From the NCBI GenBank assembly GCA_015179125.1, contig WHVA01000060.1:186001-250000 (forward strand): a stretch of 64,000 nt of DNA, given 5' to 3'. Under the pieces are notes generated by a model. That model was not told the origin of the DNA, did no database searches, and saw nothing but the letters and a program-made list of their open reading frames with translations. The position numbers and the translations under genes are program-made. Origin of the DNA: Gautieria morchelliformis. Its lineage: Eukaryota; Basidiomycota; Agaricomycetes; Gomphales; Gomphaceae. Shown piece after piece: positions 34,801-45,830 of the stretch (position 1 is its first letter; each line of letters opens with the position of its first letter).

Positions 34801-35140
34801 TGCAGCCTCAAAGGATGTTACAGGCAAGGAAAAGGAATTGCCTGGAGGACTTCCAGTACCCAAACTATTTGCATATGTTGAATGGTTCTCCAAGCCACAT
34901 CCAGAGCCATCTAAATATATTGACATGTTTGAGGTAAAAAGGCTGCGAGACAAGAATGGGGAGAAACAAGGAGGGATAGTTCCAATTGAATGGATTGTAC
35001 AACCATGCCCCCTTGTTCCACGGTATCGCCAAGGTGATGTAGGGCAGTTGGACTTTGATGAGTACACATGTTTGGAGAAGTATGACAGGTTTTTCATCAA
35101 TTCGTTTCATGATCAACTTACATATCAGACAGTGTGGTAA
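31862..35140 (+). pseudogene. Plavaka-type (CACTA-related) transposase, disabled
   Basis: The N-terminus has a C-x2-C zinc-finger-like start (ERCKHCAYFYASLNGHLAQS). It continues with YPFTSRAERSLVEWLG, PPSFKSAKEMWKRIDD, GPAWHVKEV, LLYYWDIVECLKYL-like text, then HQCMSIITETLKDAGK, CPGKNSCITCLAE, PHTDICQVMCNDVLHGLHK, GISKISQWSGREWKDLERNF and FIFTAQWKHLSEGDLQRL. ISKISQW-GxE and the following helix are hallmarks of Plavaka transposases of mushrooms. The C-terminal part has GLRIAQVRLIFA and LFAYVEWFSKPHPEPSKY. Two introns fit (32506-32572; 34712-34769). Breaks: TGA at 32378-32380, a one-base frameshift near 33055, TGA at 34306-34308. Element termini were not located. Confidence 0.75.
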
Positions 35141-35454
35141 TGGTATACATTGTATGGTAAATGTTTTTCTTCACATGTCAGATACTAGGGTACTCTTACA
35201 TGTCAGTTCTGAAATGTATGGTCATATCAAGCAATAGATATCTGTATTTCTTCCACAGTTCAGTGGGTGTTCCACTTACGTCCACCAGTGCTAGAAACTC
35301 CAGAAGAAGCTTTCTCAGTAAGCAAGGTGTGTCATTTTATTCCAACACACATGATGATCATGGCCCTCAGAGTGGCCTGCCGACTCTGGACAACACCTGT
35401 AGATGGTCTTCAAGATGCACTATGTGAATCCTGGCTCAAGTAGGTAAAAAAATT

Positions 35455-35520
35455 CTGAGACTGCATGGACTGGACCCTCTTGGATGCCAAATCCACCCTT
35501 GCAAAGGCCAAGGAAGACAG
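35455..35520 (+). pseudogene. gypsy integrase C-terminal scrap
   Basis: Reads LRDCMDWTLLDAKSTLAKAK, close to FRDRMDSTLSEAKSALAKAK in the integrase tail of the chromovirus at 45368-51499. Only about 22 codons are preserved. Confidence 0.55.
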
Positions 35521-35649
35521 TACTACAATGCAGACACTGTTAGTAATCGGGACAATGATACGGCCAAGGCAGAGCCGGCATGCACTTAGCCGGAAGGTCG
35601 AGAACGCTCTCGACTCCAGGTTGCTGGTGCACCGGCATCGCATCGGCAC

Positions 35650-36065
35650 AGCAGCTCGAAGATATTAATAATATAATGGACATGGTATTTTGTATATAAA
35701 GGCAGACGATCTCAAGTAGAATATAGAATAACAAGTTTATTATTACTCCTTCGTTCCACAGGTTATGGGCCCCAGCCATAACTAAACGACTACAGACCTA
35801 GCTTACCCTAATCACGCTCTATACTCCACCAACTGAATACCGATCAACGATGTCGAGTAGCAATAACACGTACAAGATTGATCCCTTGAACGGGGATAAT
35901 TAGGCGGCGTGGTGCCGGCGACTCGAGTGGATACTTGATGATTTGGATCTGTGGGACGTGGCTATTGGCAGGGAGACGGAACCAAGACCAGCAGATGCTG
36001 GCAATGTCACTGCGACCGAGCAGCAGGAAATTGATGATTGGAGAAGGAAGGACAAAAAAGCTAGA
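35650..36065 (+). pseudogene. Ty1/copia 5' fragment: LTR tail, leader and start of gag
   Basis: ATG at 35850 opens MSSSNNTYKIDPLNGDN, then a TAG where the family has Tyr, then AAWCRRLEWILDDLDLWDV and EIDDWRRKDKKARKEM. The NGxNYxxWxxxLxxxLxxxxLW pattern is the copia gag start. Upstream is a TATAAAGG-bearing tract ending in CCACA and GGTTATGGGCCC, which looks like an LTR end and a primer-binding site. The fragment stops abruptly at about 36065, where antisense alpha-COP sequence begins. Confidence 0.6.
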
Positions 36066-37010
36066 AAAGAGATGCTTGCTCACCAATGGGACAAGCATGC
36101 CATCTATACTCCATATAACATACTTCAAAGAGGAGTGGCGATCTCAGCAAGAACTTTCTGCTGCTGTATGTTGTACAACAGGACTGCTGTATGCACGCTC
36201 AGTAAAAGGCTCACCGCACCACCATAGCAAATGTCATTTGTTTGCAGAGGTGGTTTGACTGTTTTCATGATCGAGTTTGACAGGTCTCGCATCTCAATCA
36301 TCTGGAATGTATTCCAGAAACATATCACTAGAGGTCACCATAATCAACAAGGTGTGCACACCTGAGTTGCTTTGTTAAGCACTGCAGTTGTGAGCAATGA
36401 GGATGTAAATAACCTGTGTATCTACATGTACATTAGTTATTACATAATCCCAGTGGGCCCCTTAGGGACCCACTGTATAGTTTATGCGTGGGAACCGGCT
36501 AGCGGTCCCCATCGCATCTTACTCTTACCTGTCACTACGTAGCATTCAGAATACCACTCATTGGTCAAGTTCTGCAGTGCCCTTGTGATACAAGGTCCTA
36601 AGATCGACATCTTTACAGAGGATGACACGCAATCCTGAGCCTCATTTCCCATCACTAGTCTCTCCATCAACATCATTTGGAAGAGGGACAAGCTCGTAGA
36701 TACAACTTTCCGCATTGGACATGACAATCACCAATTGTTTGGCTGTATTAATTGAAACTGAGCGTTTGTGGCTGAACATACTGATGGCCAAGCCTCTGTA
36801 TGCTGAGTACTGCTACAACCGAACCTGTGTTGAGATCATACTGTTGGACATATTTATCCCTGATGTAATATAGGTTGTCAGGATGAAGCATGAACACAGT
36901 GTGACTTCCTTCCTGCTCCATGTGGGCATTCCAGTGCTTCAGCCAATAATCAGGAGCCAACAACCAATGGTAGATTGCCTGTCGTTTGTCTACAGGGAAT
37001 TCCATAAGAA
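36066..37010 (-). pseudogene. coatomer alpha subunit (alpha-COP) fragment
   Basis: Reading the minus strand: PDNLYYIRDKYVQQYDLNTG, RLGHQYVQPQTLSFN, then after a solo LTR QMIEMRDLSNSIMKTVKPPL, QTNDICYGGAVSLLL, YNIQQQKVLAEIATPL, KYVIWSIDGMLVPLVSKH. These follow the order of the middle region of fungal alpha-COP, the WD40-bearing scaffold of COPI vesicles. Several frame breaks and missing segments show it is dead. It is a captured or duplicated piece; the essential intact gene must be elsewhere. Confidence 0.75.
36404..36617 (+). mobile_element. 214-bp solo LTR in the alpha-COP pseudogene
   Basis: TGTAAATAACC...ATCTTTACA, with GAGGA duplicated at 36399-36403 and 36618-36622. It is about 90% or more identical to the single LTR of the second gypsy element (59789-60003, opposite strand), so the two belong to one family. 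Confidence 0.88.
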
Positions 37011-37249
37011 TCAGTCAGTTTCAGGTCATCAGACAGTGGCAATGTTGCACAGACCTTGCCTGTCACTCTCATGTTTGTCATGTGCTGTCAATGCCAAATT
37101 TCTGTAAGCACCATAATGAGTGCTCCGTGTTTAAGGTTAATCCAGGAACTCCTGGTCTTCATGAAGGATATCACCCACAGGATCTGCAACTGCTCATCTG
37201 CAAAATCACTGGCACACACACCCAGGTAAAGGCTGCATGACTGGATGAA
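37011..37249. other. short spacer before the solo LTR
   Basis: No clear coding content; possibly further decayed alpha-COP or flanking sequence. Ends with GTTGT, the target duplication of the adjoining LTR. Confidence 0.4.
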
Positions 37250-37254
37250 GTTGT

Positions 37255-38248
37255 TGTCAAGATTGGTTTTTAGGCGTTAATATCATGTATTAGTGAACAC
37301 AGCGAATGCCCGAATGACTTGTGCGAATAAGTATGCTGTTTGGCGAATAGGTGAACCAATAAATGTTCACAAGATAAGAGGGCTGCCCGAGCAGAGCTCG
37401 CCCTATCTACAGTCGTAGCGAAATAGCCCGTGACACTTGACGATGTAACGTGCAAGGTGCCACGGAAGGGGTAGTGACAATCCCTTCGCCATCAGCACAG
37501 AAAATAGTTCGAAGGCTAAGGTAACGACGGTGAAGTATGGGAACTCACCAGTGATGCCTAAGTCCTCTTCTGGTCGAAGATAGAAATCTCCAGGAGAAGG
37601 CTCAAAAATGATGATCACAGTGAGGTCAAGTTTGCACAAGATGGACAATGTATGATAATTGAACTGGAGAATATACATGCAAATGTAAACTACTTATATC
37701 GAATGCTCGTAAGGCATCAGTGAATAGGAAAGAGGCCGTCATGAGTCAGGGTTGGATAGGGGTGCGCAGTCATGATACTAAGTAGATGGAATAAACATAC
37801 AATAGAGTGAGGGAAGAGTGTGAACATGAAACGATAGAGAGTAAAGGTGGCGAAGACACTTGTGTCCAAAACCATGTCTTGGGACCCGCATACATGCTAC
37901 CCTGCACGGACTCTTCGTCTGCTGGGTTGATCCCGCACGACCTATGGAAGGGACATCCTGCGAACATACTTTGGCCATATGAACATCCAAAGGGGTTGGA
38001 TTAAGAAGATGATGGGGTTAGTGATGAACCATCATGCCGGGTAAATGGTGTCAATCGTATTTGATGGCGTGCCTGCCGGCGAAATGCGTGAGCAGCGAAT
38101 AGCGGTTCGGAGAATGGGGCGAACAGCGGGTAGAGTGGACGTAGAGGAGGAGTGGTCGGAGGGTGCGGCGAACTCTGGCGAAGATGCTAGGGAGTGACGA
38201 GGGGGAACATAGTGGCAGTGGGGTAAGAGAAATAGACAGGTCATGACA
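37255..38248 (+). mobile_element. solo LTR of the ~1-kb family, copy 2
   Basis: TGTCAAGATTGG...CAGGTCATGACA with GTTGT at 37250-37254 and 38249-38253. It closely matches copy 1 and lacks a short stretch (CTTCGCCGGTGAAGG-type) found there near 19390. Confidence 0.88.
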
Positions 38249-38253
38249 GTTGT

Positions 38254-38945
38254 GACTGTTCACATGATCACCATCATACTCAGAGGGCTTTGCTGGCTCA
38301 GCTGTTCACTAGTGTTCATCATATATGATCTGAGAGTCTGGACTTATTATCTTCCACAGCCATTACTATAGCGAACAAAACACTGATCAGTGGCAGACAC
38401 TGAGCTCTATGTGCCACACGCTCTCGACAGTGTAAATCCTCTGTGACAGACAACGACTTCAATGCTGCTCTCCTCACCCTGCATTCCAGTACCACATCTC
38501 CCAGAGTAAGCACACCAGGCAACTATGCCTCTATCCATTGTGTCAAGAACATCCCCAGGTACACGCCACCCATGTTCAAGGGCAAGAAAGTGCAGCACAC
38601 GAAGGCATATGAGACCGTTGCCACAAAGGGATTCATTCTGCGTAAGCTCATCAAGAACTCATGGTTCTATGACAATGTAGGGATTGATGACACCTGTTTT
38701 CACAACAAGTCCAAGTTCTACACCCTCCTGACAGGCTACATCATCAGTGGCCTCACCTTCCTTCCCCTCCTCTCACAGACGTCACAACATGCCACACACA
38801 CCTGGCATCGCTCAGACAAGTGCACCCTTGCCCCGGTTGGTCCTCCCATTGCACACCAGTGTACCACCGCCGCTCCCGCTGAACTTGAAGGTGGAGATGT
38901 TGCTGACATCACATGTGAACAGCACATCAGGGCCTGCTGCTAAGA
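38254..38945 (+). pseudogene. unidentified protein-coding fragment
   Basis: The plus frame 38443-38943 stays open for 166 codons with protein-like text, for example IPRYTPPMFKGKKVQHTKAY, KLIKNSWFYDNVGIDD and YTLLTGYIISGLTFLPLLSQ. One hydrophobic stretch (YIISGLTFLPLL) could be membrane-buried. I do not recognise the family. No convincing 5' end or stop context; it lies between a solo LTR and repeat debris, so a fragment is likelier than a gene. Confidence 0.4.
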
Positions 38946-40002
38946 GCTTGAGATTTTGGGCCCACTTTCTGAGCTGATAATTGTTCCTCTCATCAGAAAT
39001 TCAGCCGATATATATATGTGTAGTATGAAGAACCTTATAAATGAGCTTTACCTGTGCAGCATGCACACATAATAAGTCAAAACCAAGCATGCAGTGCAGC
39101 AAATTTTATACCAAAGCAGACAACTTTCATGAATGATTCTAAGAGATATTGAGTAGAGAGGGGATCCCACTTCATCAATATATTGTTTAAAGTATCTAGC
39201 CCAGGCTGCCGGTGGCTGTCCAGGAAGAGCCGATGCACATATATGCTGCAGAATGGCATTTCCATTGGGCTTATTCGAGAGCTTCATTTATACATAGATT
39301 CACATTTATCTGTTTGTATATATATCATACAAAATATTAGACCTTAACTCGTCCTGGTTCACAAGTTTGAGCTCAAACAAATTTTCGATGAATTTTTAGC
39401 GCTAGTTTCAAATCCATTCCTACTGCTCATAATTCCTGTTCTCTTCATTCTGACTTGACTTCTGACTTCGACTTGGATTTATTCTTGAACCCTTGTCTAT
39501 CTATCTTCCAACACCTTATTCCTCTGATATCCAACTTCTAAAATGCTTAGGACTAGTAGTAGTTCATTGGGGGCACAACACTGGCAACTGGGTCTGGGAG
39601 CATGCTTCTGCCAAACAGAATAGCATCTCAGACACCAACACTCATATCCTGGACCATAGGCCAGGCAACCTATGATGAACAGTATGTAGATTATTATCAA
39701 TGCTATATTTGCATATATTTGCATGTTGGATCTGCACACTCTGCTACTCTTTTGACTCATCCACCCTCTAGTAACTACCTTGAATAGAAGCTCGGTGCTT
39801 CCTCTAGGACCCTAACGGTGGGCCAGAACATGCATAGGTCACAAAACCATGACAATGCAACCCGAAAGTTGCCACTGAAGTCCATGCAGATATGTGCGGT
39901 GACACAGGTATACAAGGAAGAACCACAGAATACAACATGAGGCTAAACTGATAGAATACGTCATGACTGTGACAAATTGTCAAAGCAACTTGAAACGAAA
40001 AA
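38946..40002. other. AT-rich spacer, no gene recognised
   Basis: Short frames only. Holds the 3' flank of the seven-helix gene. Confidence 0.4.
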
Positions 40003-41690
40003 CTACAGGGGCAAACACTCATCCGTACTCTTTGTTTCTTGTGTAATATCCAATGCGCTACCGCCGGAGACCACATTCTCGTGATCGACAACCTCTCCGT
40101 ACGCATTGGATTCCCTTGGTGTGACTGGAGACCTTCTGCGATGGAACATCGAAGTAGCGAGAATAGGGTTGAACCATCTCCAAAACCTCATGGCGTCAAG
40201 AAATTCCTGAATCGCAGCTCCAGCTACGGAATTACAACAATAACAACACTCACCTTGCTCGTGCCAAAGATAAGAAATGCAACAAGAGGGGCTATGACAG
40301 TTGGAGCTCGTGAGTACTAGTACAGTCGCTATAGCGCGATGAGGGCCAAAACGCACTTCCACCTTGCAGCATGTCTACCCACACAGGGATGAAAGTGTCT
40401 ATGACAGTATTAGAACGGTCGCTATAGCGTGATGAGGGCCACAACGCACTTAGGATTTCAAAGCTCTGCCCCTCAAAGTCATAAATCGTAAGTAAACCAG
40501 GGCCACTAGTGAGGACATGGATTCCCTGAGCGTTAAGCATAGTTGCCACATAGGCTCTTTCATGTTGGCAAGTCCGTATGTAGCCGAGTGGATGCAAATG
40601 ATCAGACACAGGACACAGAGACAGCATATGGGGAAAGGGAACTTACACAGCGACCACAAGGCGATATGTGCAAAAGATGACGACACGAACGGCTACAGAG
40701 GGTGGTACTCCAGGTGCCTTCACTCCAGTCCGCTTAAAAAACCGCCAACGGCGGTACAGAATGTGGACTATGAATGCTTTGAAACAGATTAGGGCAGCAA
40801 CACAGTGAGGGTCAACTTACCATCAAATATGAGAGTGACAATCAAGATGGCGAGCAATACTGTGTACAGGGAGATAAGGCTGTGGAGGTCATAGTTGATT
40901 TGCAAAGTCTAGATGAAGGCATGGAAAGTGCTCACAAGATGTTATTATTAAATAACATACAATAAAAACTCATCTGAGAGGCATTTAATCTTCCAGATTG
41001 AAACTGAAAATAGATTCAAAATCAGAGGAGACTTAGCCGTAGAAGCAATAAGGTCTGACTAAGTTAACGCGAGTGCCGAGAGCCGGCAACAAGAACACCA
41101 GTAGAGCTATGTAAGGCGCTGCTAGAAGCTGTTGTAGTGAAGAAAGCTCTCATAAATACCAATGACAGGTGATAACAAAGGAGACCTACTGTAGCTCTCG
41201 TCCATTGAATTTGTCTGGGACTACGAGGCCCACGAATAGCAGCTCTGAAATCAGACCAAAGCTGTGTGTGTGTGAATTGTGTACTCATGACGATAGAAGA
41301 ACACGGCTACCTGAACAATCAATGCGCACATGGCTGTATCTGTCATCGCCTGAGCCCCGGAGACAAGTGCTGCCTGGTTCAAGCACTCCTGGTCGGAGTG
41401 GATGAATGGGAGAAGGATTCCATAAAATGAACTTGCTGGTCCCAAACGATATAGTCTGCCGTATCCCGTAGTGAAGAGATGAGACCCGAAATGTGGCAAG
41501 CATTTGACTCACCCGACAGAGAAGGTTATGCTGGAAAATATCCACGTGAAGCAAAAGTTAAGAAATGTAAGGTCCCGTTTTGCCGTTTTGCAAAAGATAG
41601 AGAAAAGGAGCAGGATGGGAAATCCAATGTGACCGCCGAGCACCTGTAGTGCAAGATATATGGCCTACTGTTGTCTCAGCTCTGCAAAGG
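40003..41690 (-). CDS. seven-helix membrane protein of an Agaricomycete receptor-like family
   Basis: Minus-strand exons can be chained: AIYLALQVLGGHIGFPILLL, KTAKRDLTFLNFCFTWIFSS, CLNQAALVSGAQAMTDTAMC, ALIVQ, LWSDFRAAIRG, PYIALLVFLLPALGTR, INYDLHSLISLYTVLLAILI, FIVHILYRRWRFFKRTG, VPPSVAVRVVIFCTYRL, VIAPLVAFLIFGTSK, then a cytoplasmic tail ending DECLPL at the TAG 40003-40005. The GGHIGLP, NFCxTWI and C..QA.L..GA..M motifs recur in an uncharacterised mushroom family with seven predicted helices. Start and several borders are unresolved, and the last helices may be interrupted, so the gene may be damaged. Ligand and signalling partner unknown. Confidence 0.5.
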
Positions 41691-43097
41691 ATCCGAACTA
41701 TTTAGTAAGCAGACCAAGAGGGCACTACAGTAAGTAAAATCAGTGAGTTTCACACACGTTCATCTAGTCCACTCATACTGTCCAGGGAAGCCGAGACATT
41801 CGGTGTGAGCAGGAGTTGCATGTTGTCAGCACTGTGGCCATCAAAATGGCACAAGGCTACTTGGACTAGTACAGCTACATGTCAGGTGCTTCTGCGCCGT
41901 GGCCATCTGCCAACGATGTTACCGTTGAGATCATATTGAAAAAATGCCAAAGCCACATCTTCTGAATAACTCCCGCATAGTAATGAAATCACAGCCTTCT
42001 TGATTTCATGGTTCAAACAGCAGCCACGAGTTCCAAGACATGTGTCCGGGAGTAGCGGAGTCGCAGGGCACTTCATTGCTGGTTCGTACTTTCATTTCAG
42101 CTTTCACCGCGAGTGAACAGTTCACCTGTAACGCCATTGTTCCATTTTGAAGAGGTACCGCCAATGGAACGTAATTTCTTTCTACTGGCAGCAGACATAA
42201 GTTTGCTGTGCAAGATCTTATGTAAAGTAGTGTACTTACTGCTTGAACATGTGGCAGCAGGAATGAAGAGTAGAATCACAGCAATCCTGAGCATTGTAGC
42301 GAGCACGGAGAGAAAAATTCAAGTAGAAGAGTTGACTGCGCAAACAATTTCTGTTACAAGAGTGATATCAGTGGAGGTAGAAGGCTGTGTATACACACTG
42401 GTCTCAGTTGAGCTAAGTGATTTTGAATGGTTACATAAATTTCCCGATTTCTGTAACTTTGTTGTTATTTTGAGATTCTCAGCTTCGTACATCAGGCAGC
42501 TTGCAATTGAGTGTTTATGTCACCAATAAATATTAGCTTGGAATATTCCGGCATTGCTAATAATGATTACATAATGGAAAGTATGTACTCATCATGTACT
42601 CTTAATCCTCTGAATCATCTGCAGCTGTGACCACAGCCTTCAGTTTGGACTTGCGGATTTGAGATTGTGGAGTCAAGAAGCTTTATTTTTAGATTTTCAT
42701 CCCATGTCAATGGCTCAGATTGTTCAAATATACTATTATGAGGAGTGGAGGAAGGGGTAGGAAGGGCCCTGGAGTGGCAGTGCAATGTTTTTACTTCCAT
42801 TGCTTTTGTGTTGAGTCCACATCAAGTTTCAGTCCCTGTTGTTCCACATTAGTGTCGTCTCTCCACCAGCTTTCTGTCCTTTTGTAAAATGTTTTTGTCT
42901 GTGCCACTATTCTATTTATGTCCCTGTGCAACTCTAATTATGTCATGCTGCGGATGAGTTACTGTCACGCCGCTATGACATTTCTGTCCCAACTTTTAGC
43001 TGCTGCCCAGCCGCTGCATCAAATCCCATATATGCGTGCTTGTTATCATCTGTAGAGCCAGGATACCACAGGCATAGAAAGATTTCCCACCTGTTTT
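41691..43097. other. spacer, no confident gene
   Basis: A minus frame at 42097-42306 begins MLATMLRIAVILLFIPAAT, which resembles a signal peptide, but I could not extend it. A plus frame at 42113-42529 overlaps it antisense. Otherwise AT-rich sequence. Confidence 0.35.
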
Positions 43098-43339
43098 TTA
43101 TGTAAAAAAAGAAAAACAATAAAATTTTGTGTTTTTATTAGAATTTGTTGAGCAAGAAGATTGTAAAAAAATTCAAATTTTTTTGCAGGGTTTTTTATGG
43201 GTTTCTTTGTGTTTTCACAAAGAAGCTTATAAAAACACATAAAAAACCCTGGAAAAAACTTTAAACTTTTTTACAATTTTCTTGCTCAACAAATTCTAAC
43301 AAAAATATAAAATTTTGTTTAAGTATTTTTTACATTAAA
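43098..43339. repeat. AT-rich hairpin, arms about 100 bp
   Basis: AAAATTTTGTGTTTTTATTA (43121) to the centre near 43213 is the imperfect reverse complement of the sequence from there to TATAAAATTTT (43317). Arms share AATTTGTTGAGCAAGAAGAT / CTTGCTCAACAAATTCT and AGGGTTTTTTATG / CATAAAAAACCCT. The loop is only a few bases (TTTTCACAAAG). No target duplication found. Confidence 0.85.
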
Positions 43340-44984
43340 AACACTAAAAAATTTTGGGATATCTTTACAGTTTTTTTGAATGTTTTTCAGACCAGAAATT
43401 TTTTATATGCCTCCAGTGGGAGGGTTCAGGATAATTGTCAGATCCTAGGTAGGTGACCTGGTTGGCGAGTAAATTAGTTATTTCTCAAAATGTGGATCTC
43501 AGTGTTGCAGTATTCTAATTGTGACCAAAAGAAGGTGGGTCAACCTTCAATCCAACCAAGAAATGTTTGTAGGCAAATCTGCTCATTCTCAGGCCTCAAT
43601 TCTCAGCCATCCCTTCCCTGGCCATATGTTTCTCTCTGATGACATCATGGGGGTCCCCGCAGCAAGATCTGGCCAGGAGGCAACAAGGCCTTATCATAGC
43701 TGGAGGCTGTCAAAGTGTTTCCAAGGTGAGTACCCTCTTGTATCATCCTAATCAAAGGCTTGTTTGTCTGTAGCTGTGTCTAATCTGCCATATAGATTTG
43801 CTTTGTCTACCTTGATTGACTGCACATCCTAACAGTGAAAGCACCATTGTCCTTTGCTGGAGTGCACCCTCTGCGTGCATGGTTTATAACTCCCTCTCTT
43901 CAACATCACATCTTATAGCTATTGATGACCGGTAGCAGATCCACTATTATCTCACAGATGGGGTTGTTCCTAAGGTATATTTTCCTCTCATAGTGGGAGT
44001 TACACTAACTCATATGTATGAAGGATCTGAAACACAGAAGCTTGCTACAGGTCATATTCCATTGATTCGACTTGTGAAGACTGCTGAGGGATGGAAGGCA
44101 TCTGCCTGTGGTTTTCTGCATGCTAAATTGCATGCACAGGATACTTCAGGTGACAATGTGGCAATAAACCATACAGGAACTCAGAAGACCTCGAAACCTA
44201 AGCAGAAATGAAGGCCTGAAGGAGTTCTAGCACTGGCAGATGTATGGTGATGTCTGTGGCCCCAAAAATAGGTTCACAAAATAAATCAATGTAGAATTAT
44301 TAGAAATAGACTGTACGGGCCCTGTGGCTCTCAATTAATGTGCACCCAATCTATGCTAATAATCTGGGGGGATGAATTCTGTGTAAGGTGGCAATAAGTA
44401 GTATACATGGGAGTAAGAACAATATACCAGAAAAGATACTTATAACTACATGAACTCTGAACATATTATGAACAGGCAAATTTTCCTATAATGTGCTCAT
44501 GAAGAGATTTCTATTGAGCCCCAGTTCATAATTTTCAGTGCTTGGAGGGAGAAGGGGCTTAATGTTGAGACGGCCGGGTTATATTCAACCACAGGCAGCT
44601 GTTTGGAGAGACATAATTGAACTTCCAGGAGACACTATTATGCCTTGCCTAGATTACCACAGCAAGAATAAAATAAAAAAACTTCTGGTCATTCAAATAT
44701 ATTATTGTTGTCTGTGCCACTGTGCACGTGCCACACCAACAGCTATGAAAGCATCACGACCGCCTGGTACATACAATGGAGGTATCAACATTTGGACATT
44801 TTTCTGAGTATCTACAGGCTCATAGCTTCTAAACAAGACTTGGTTGATAGAATTTGAGCAAGTGTGAAAGGAGCTACTAATACTCTCGACAGTCTGTCCA
44901 TTGCACAGAACAGATGCGCGATGTCAGTGACTGAAATGCGATATGAAATGACATTATTCATTTTAGCGGCCCAAATACTGAAAT
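43340..44984. other. spacer with one short unidentified frame
   Basis: The frame at 43993-44211 (plus) reads like protein (MYEGSETQKLATGHIPLIRL) but is only 72 codons and matches nothing I know. The remainder shows no gene. Confidence 0.35.
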
Positions 44985-45236
44985 TGCATGGAATCACTCT
45001 AGGACATCAAAAAAATAATTTGGAATTTTTCTTGTGTCTCACTTTGAACAACATATATCCCCTCCAGTCACATAGATATTTCCCAAGTCTCTCCTAGAAG
45101 TTGTAGCTATGCATATCCCAAAGAGATTCTAGGAAGCAGTTTGGCAAAAAAAATTCTGCCTTCGAGTGTTATTGAGCTCACCGGATGGTCCTGAGCTTAT
45201 GTAAATGTGCCGCATTTATGTAAACGACTTCTATCT
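44985..45236. mobile_element. MITE copy 4, diverged right end
   Basis: From CACTCTAGGACATC to the terminus CTTCTATCT followed by TA it parallels the right third of copies 1-3, with many substitutions and a shortened inverted repeat. Confidence 0.7.
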
Positions 45237-45367
45237 TACGCACCGAGCAGACAGTAATCTATCAGTTCTTCCTTCGAACCCAGTGCTGCGCATGACAGTG
45301 GAGACAGTCAGGGGTGGTGCGACAAGTACTTATTACTAACATTTTGGGCCGCTCTATGGGCCGCCCT

Positions 45368-45830
45368 TGTAAGGGCAACCCTGGCTAGTTGTGGAGATCA
45401 CACTACCACACAACTGACAAGGGGAAATCCAAAGTCTGTATAAATGAACAGAGCATACAAGAGAGGGGATTCTCACCTGACAAGGGGAAATCCAAAGAGA
45501 AAAGTCTAAGGACCCCCAATGTCAGCGAGCCCGTATTATACTACGCTGCGCAGCCAGGGACAACACTTGGCACCCGCCATCAACCCTGCACCTCCCTGAC
45601 CCTTGATCGACCCTTGATGTCACCTATTACGCGAGTCGCTTGATTTCCGACACTGTTCCGAGGGCAGAACTCGGAAATTGGAGTGGAACTGGGAAGGCGA
45701 ACAGACCTGGTGGAAGTTCTGCCAGAAGCGGAATCATTTCCGAGAGCGGAGGCGGAGATGGAATCGGAACCGGAAGCGGAGTCGGAAATGGAGTCGGAAC
45801 TGGAAATGGAAAACAGGGTGTCCCCTGACA
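45368..45830 (-). repeat. 3' LTR of the chromovirus, long form (463 bp)
   Basis: Plus view runs TGTAAGGGCAACC to GTGTCCCCTGACA. Holds 63 bp (about 45432-45494) absent from the 5' LTR; the extra piece is bounded by two copies of GACAAGGGGAAATCCAAAG. Confidence 0.93.

Noticed and set aside
40003..42310. Possible B mating-type locus (STE3 pheromone receptor)
   Set aside because: Helix motifs fit another seven-helix family better, and no CaaX pheromone precursor gene was seen nearby.
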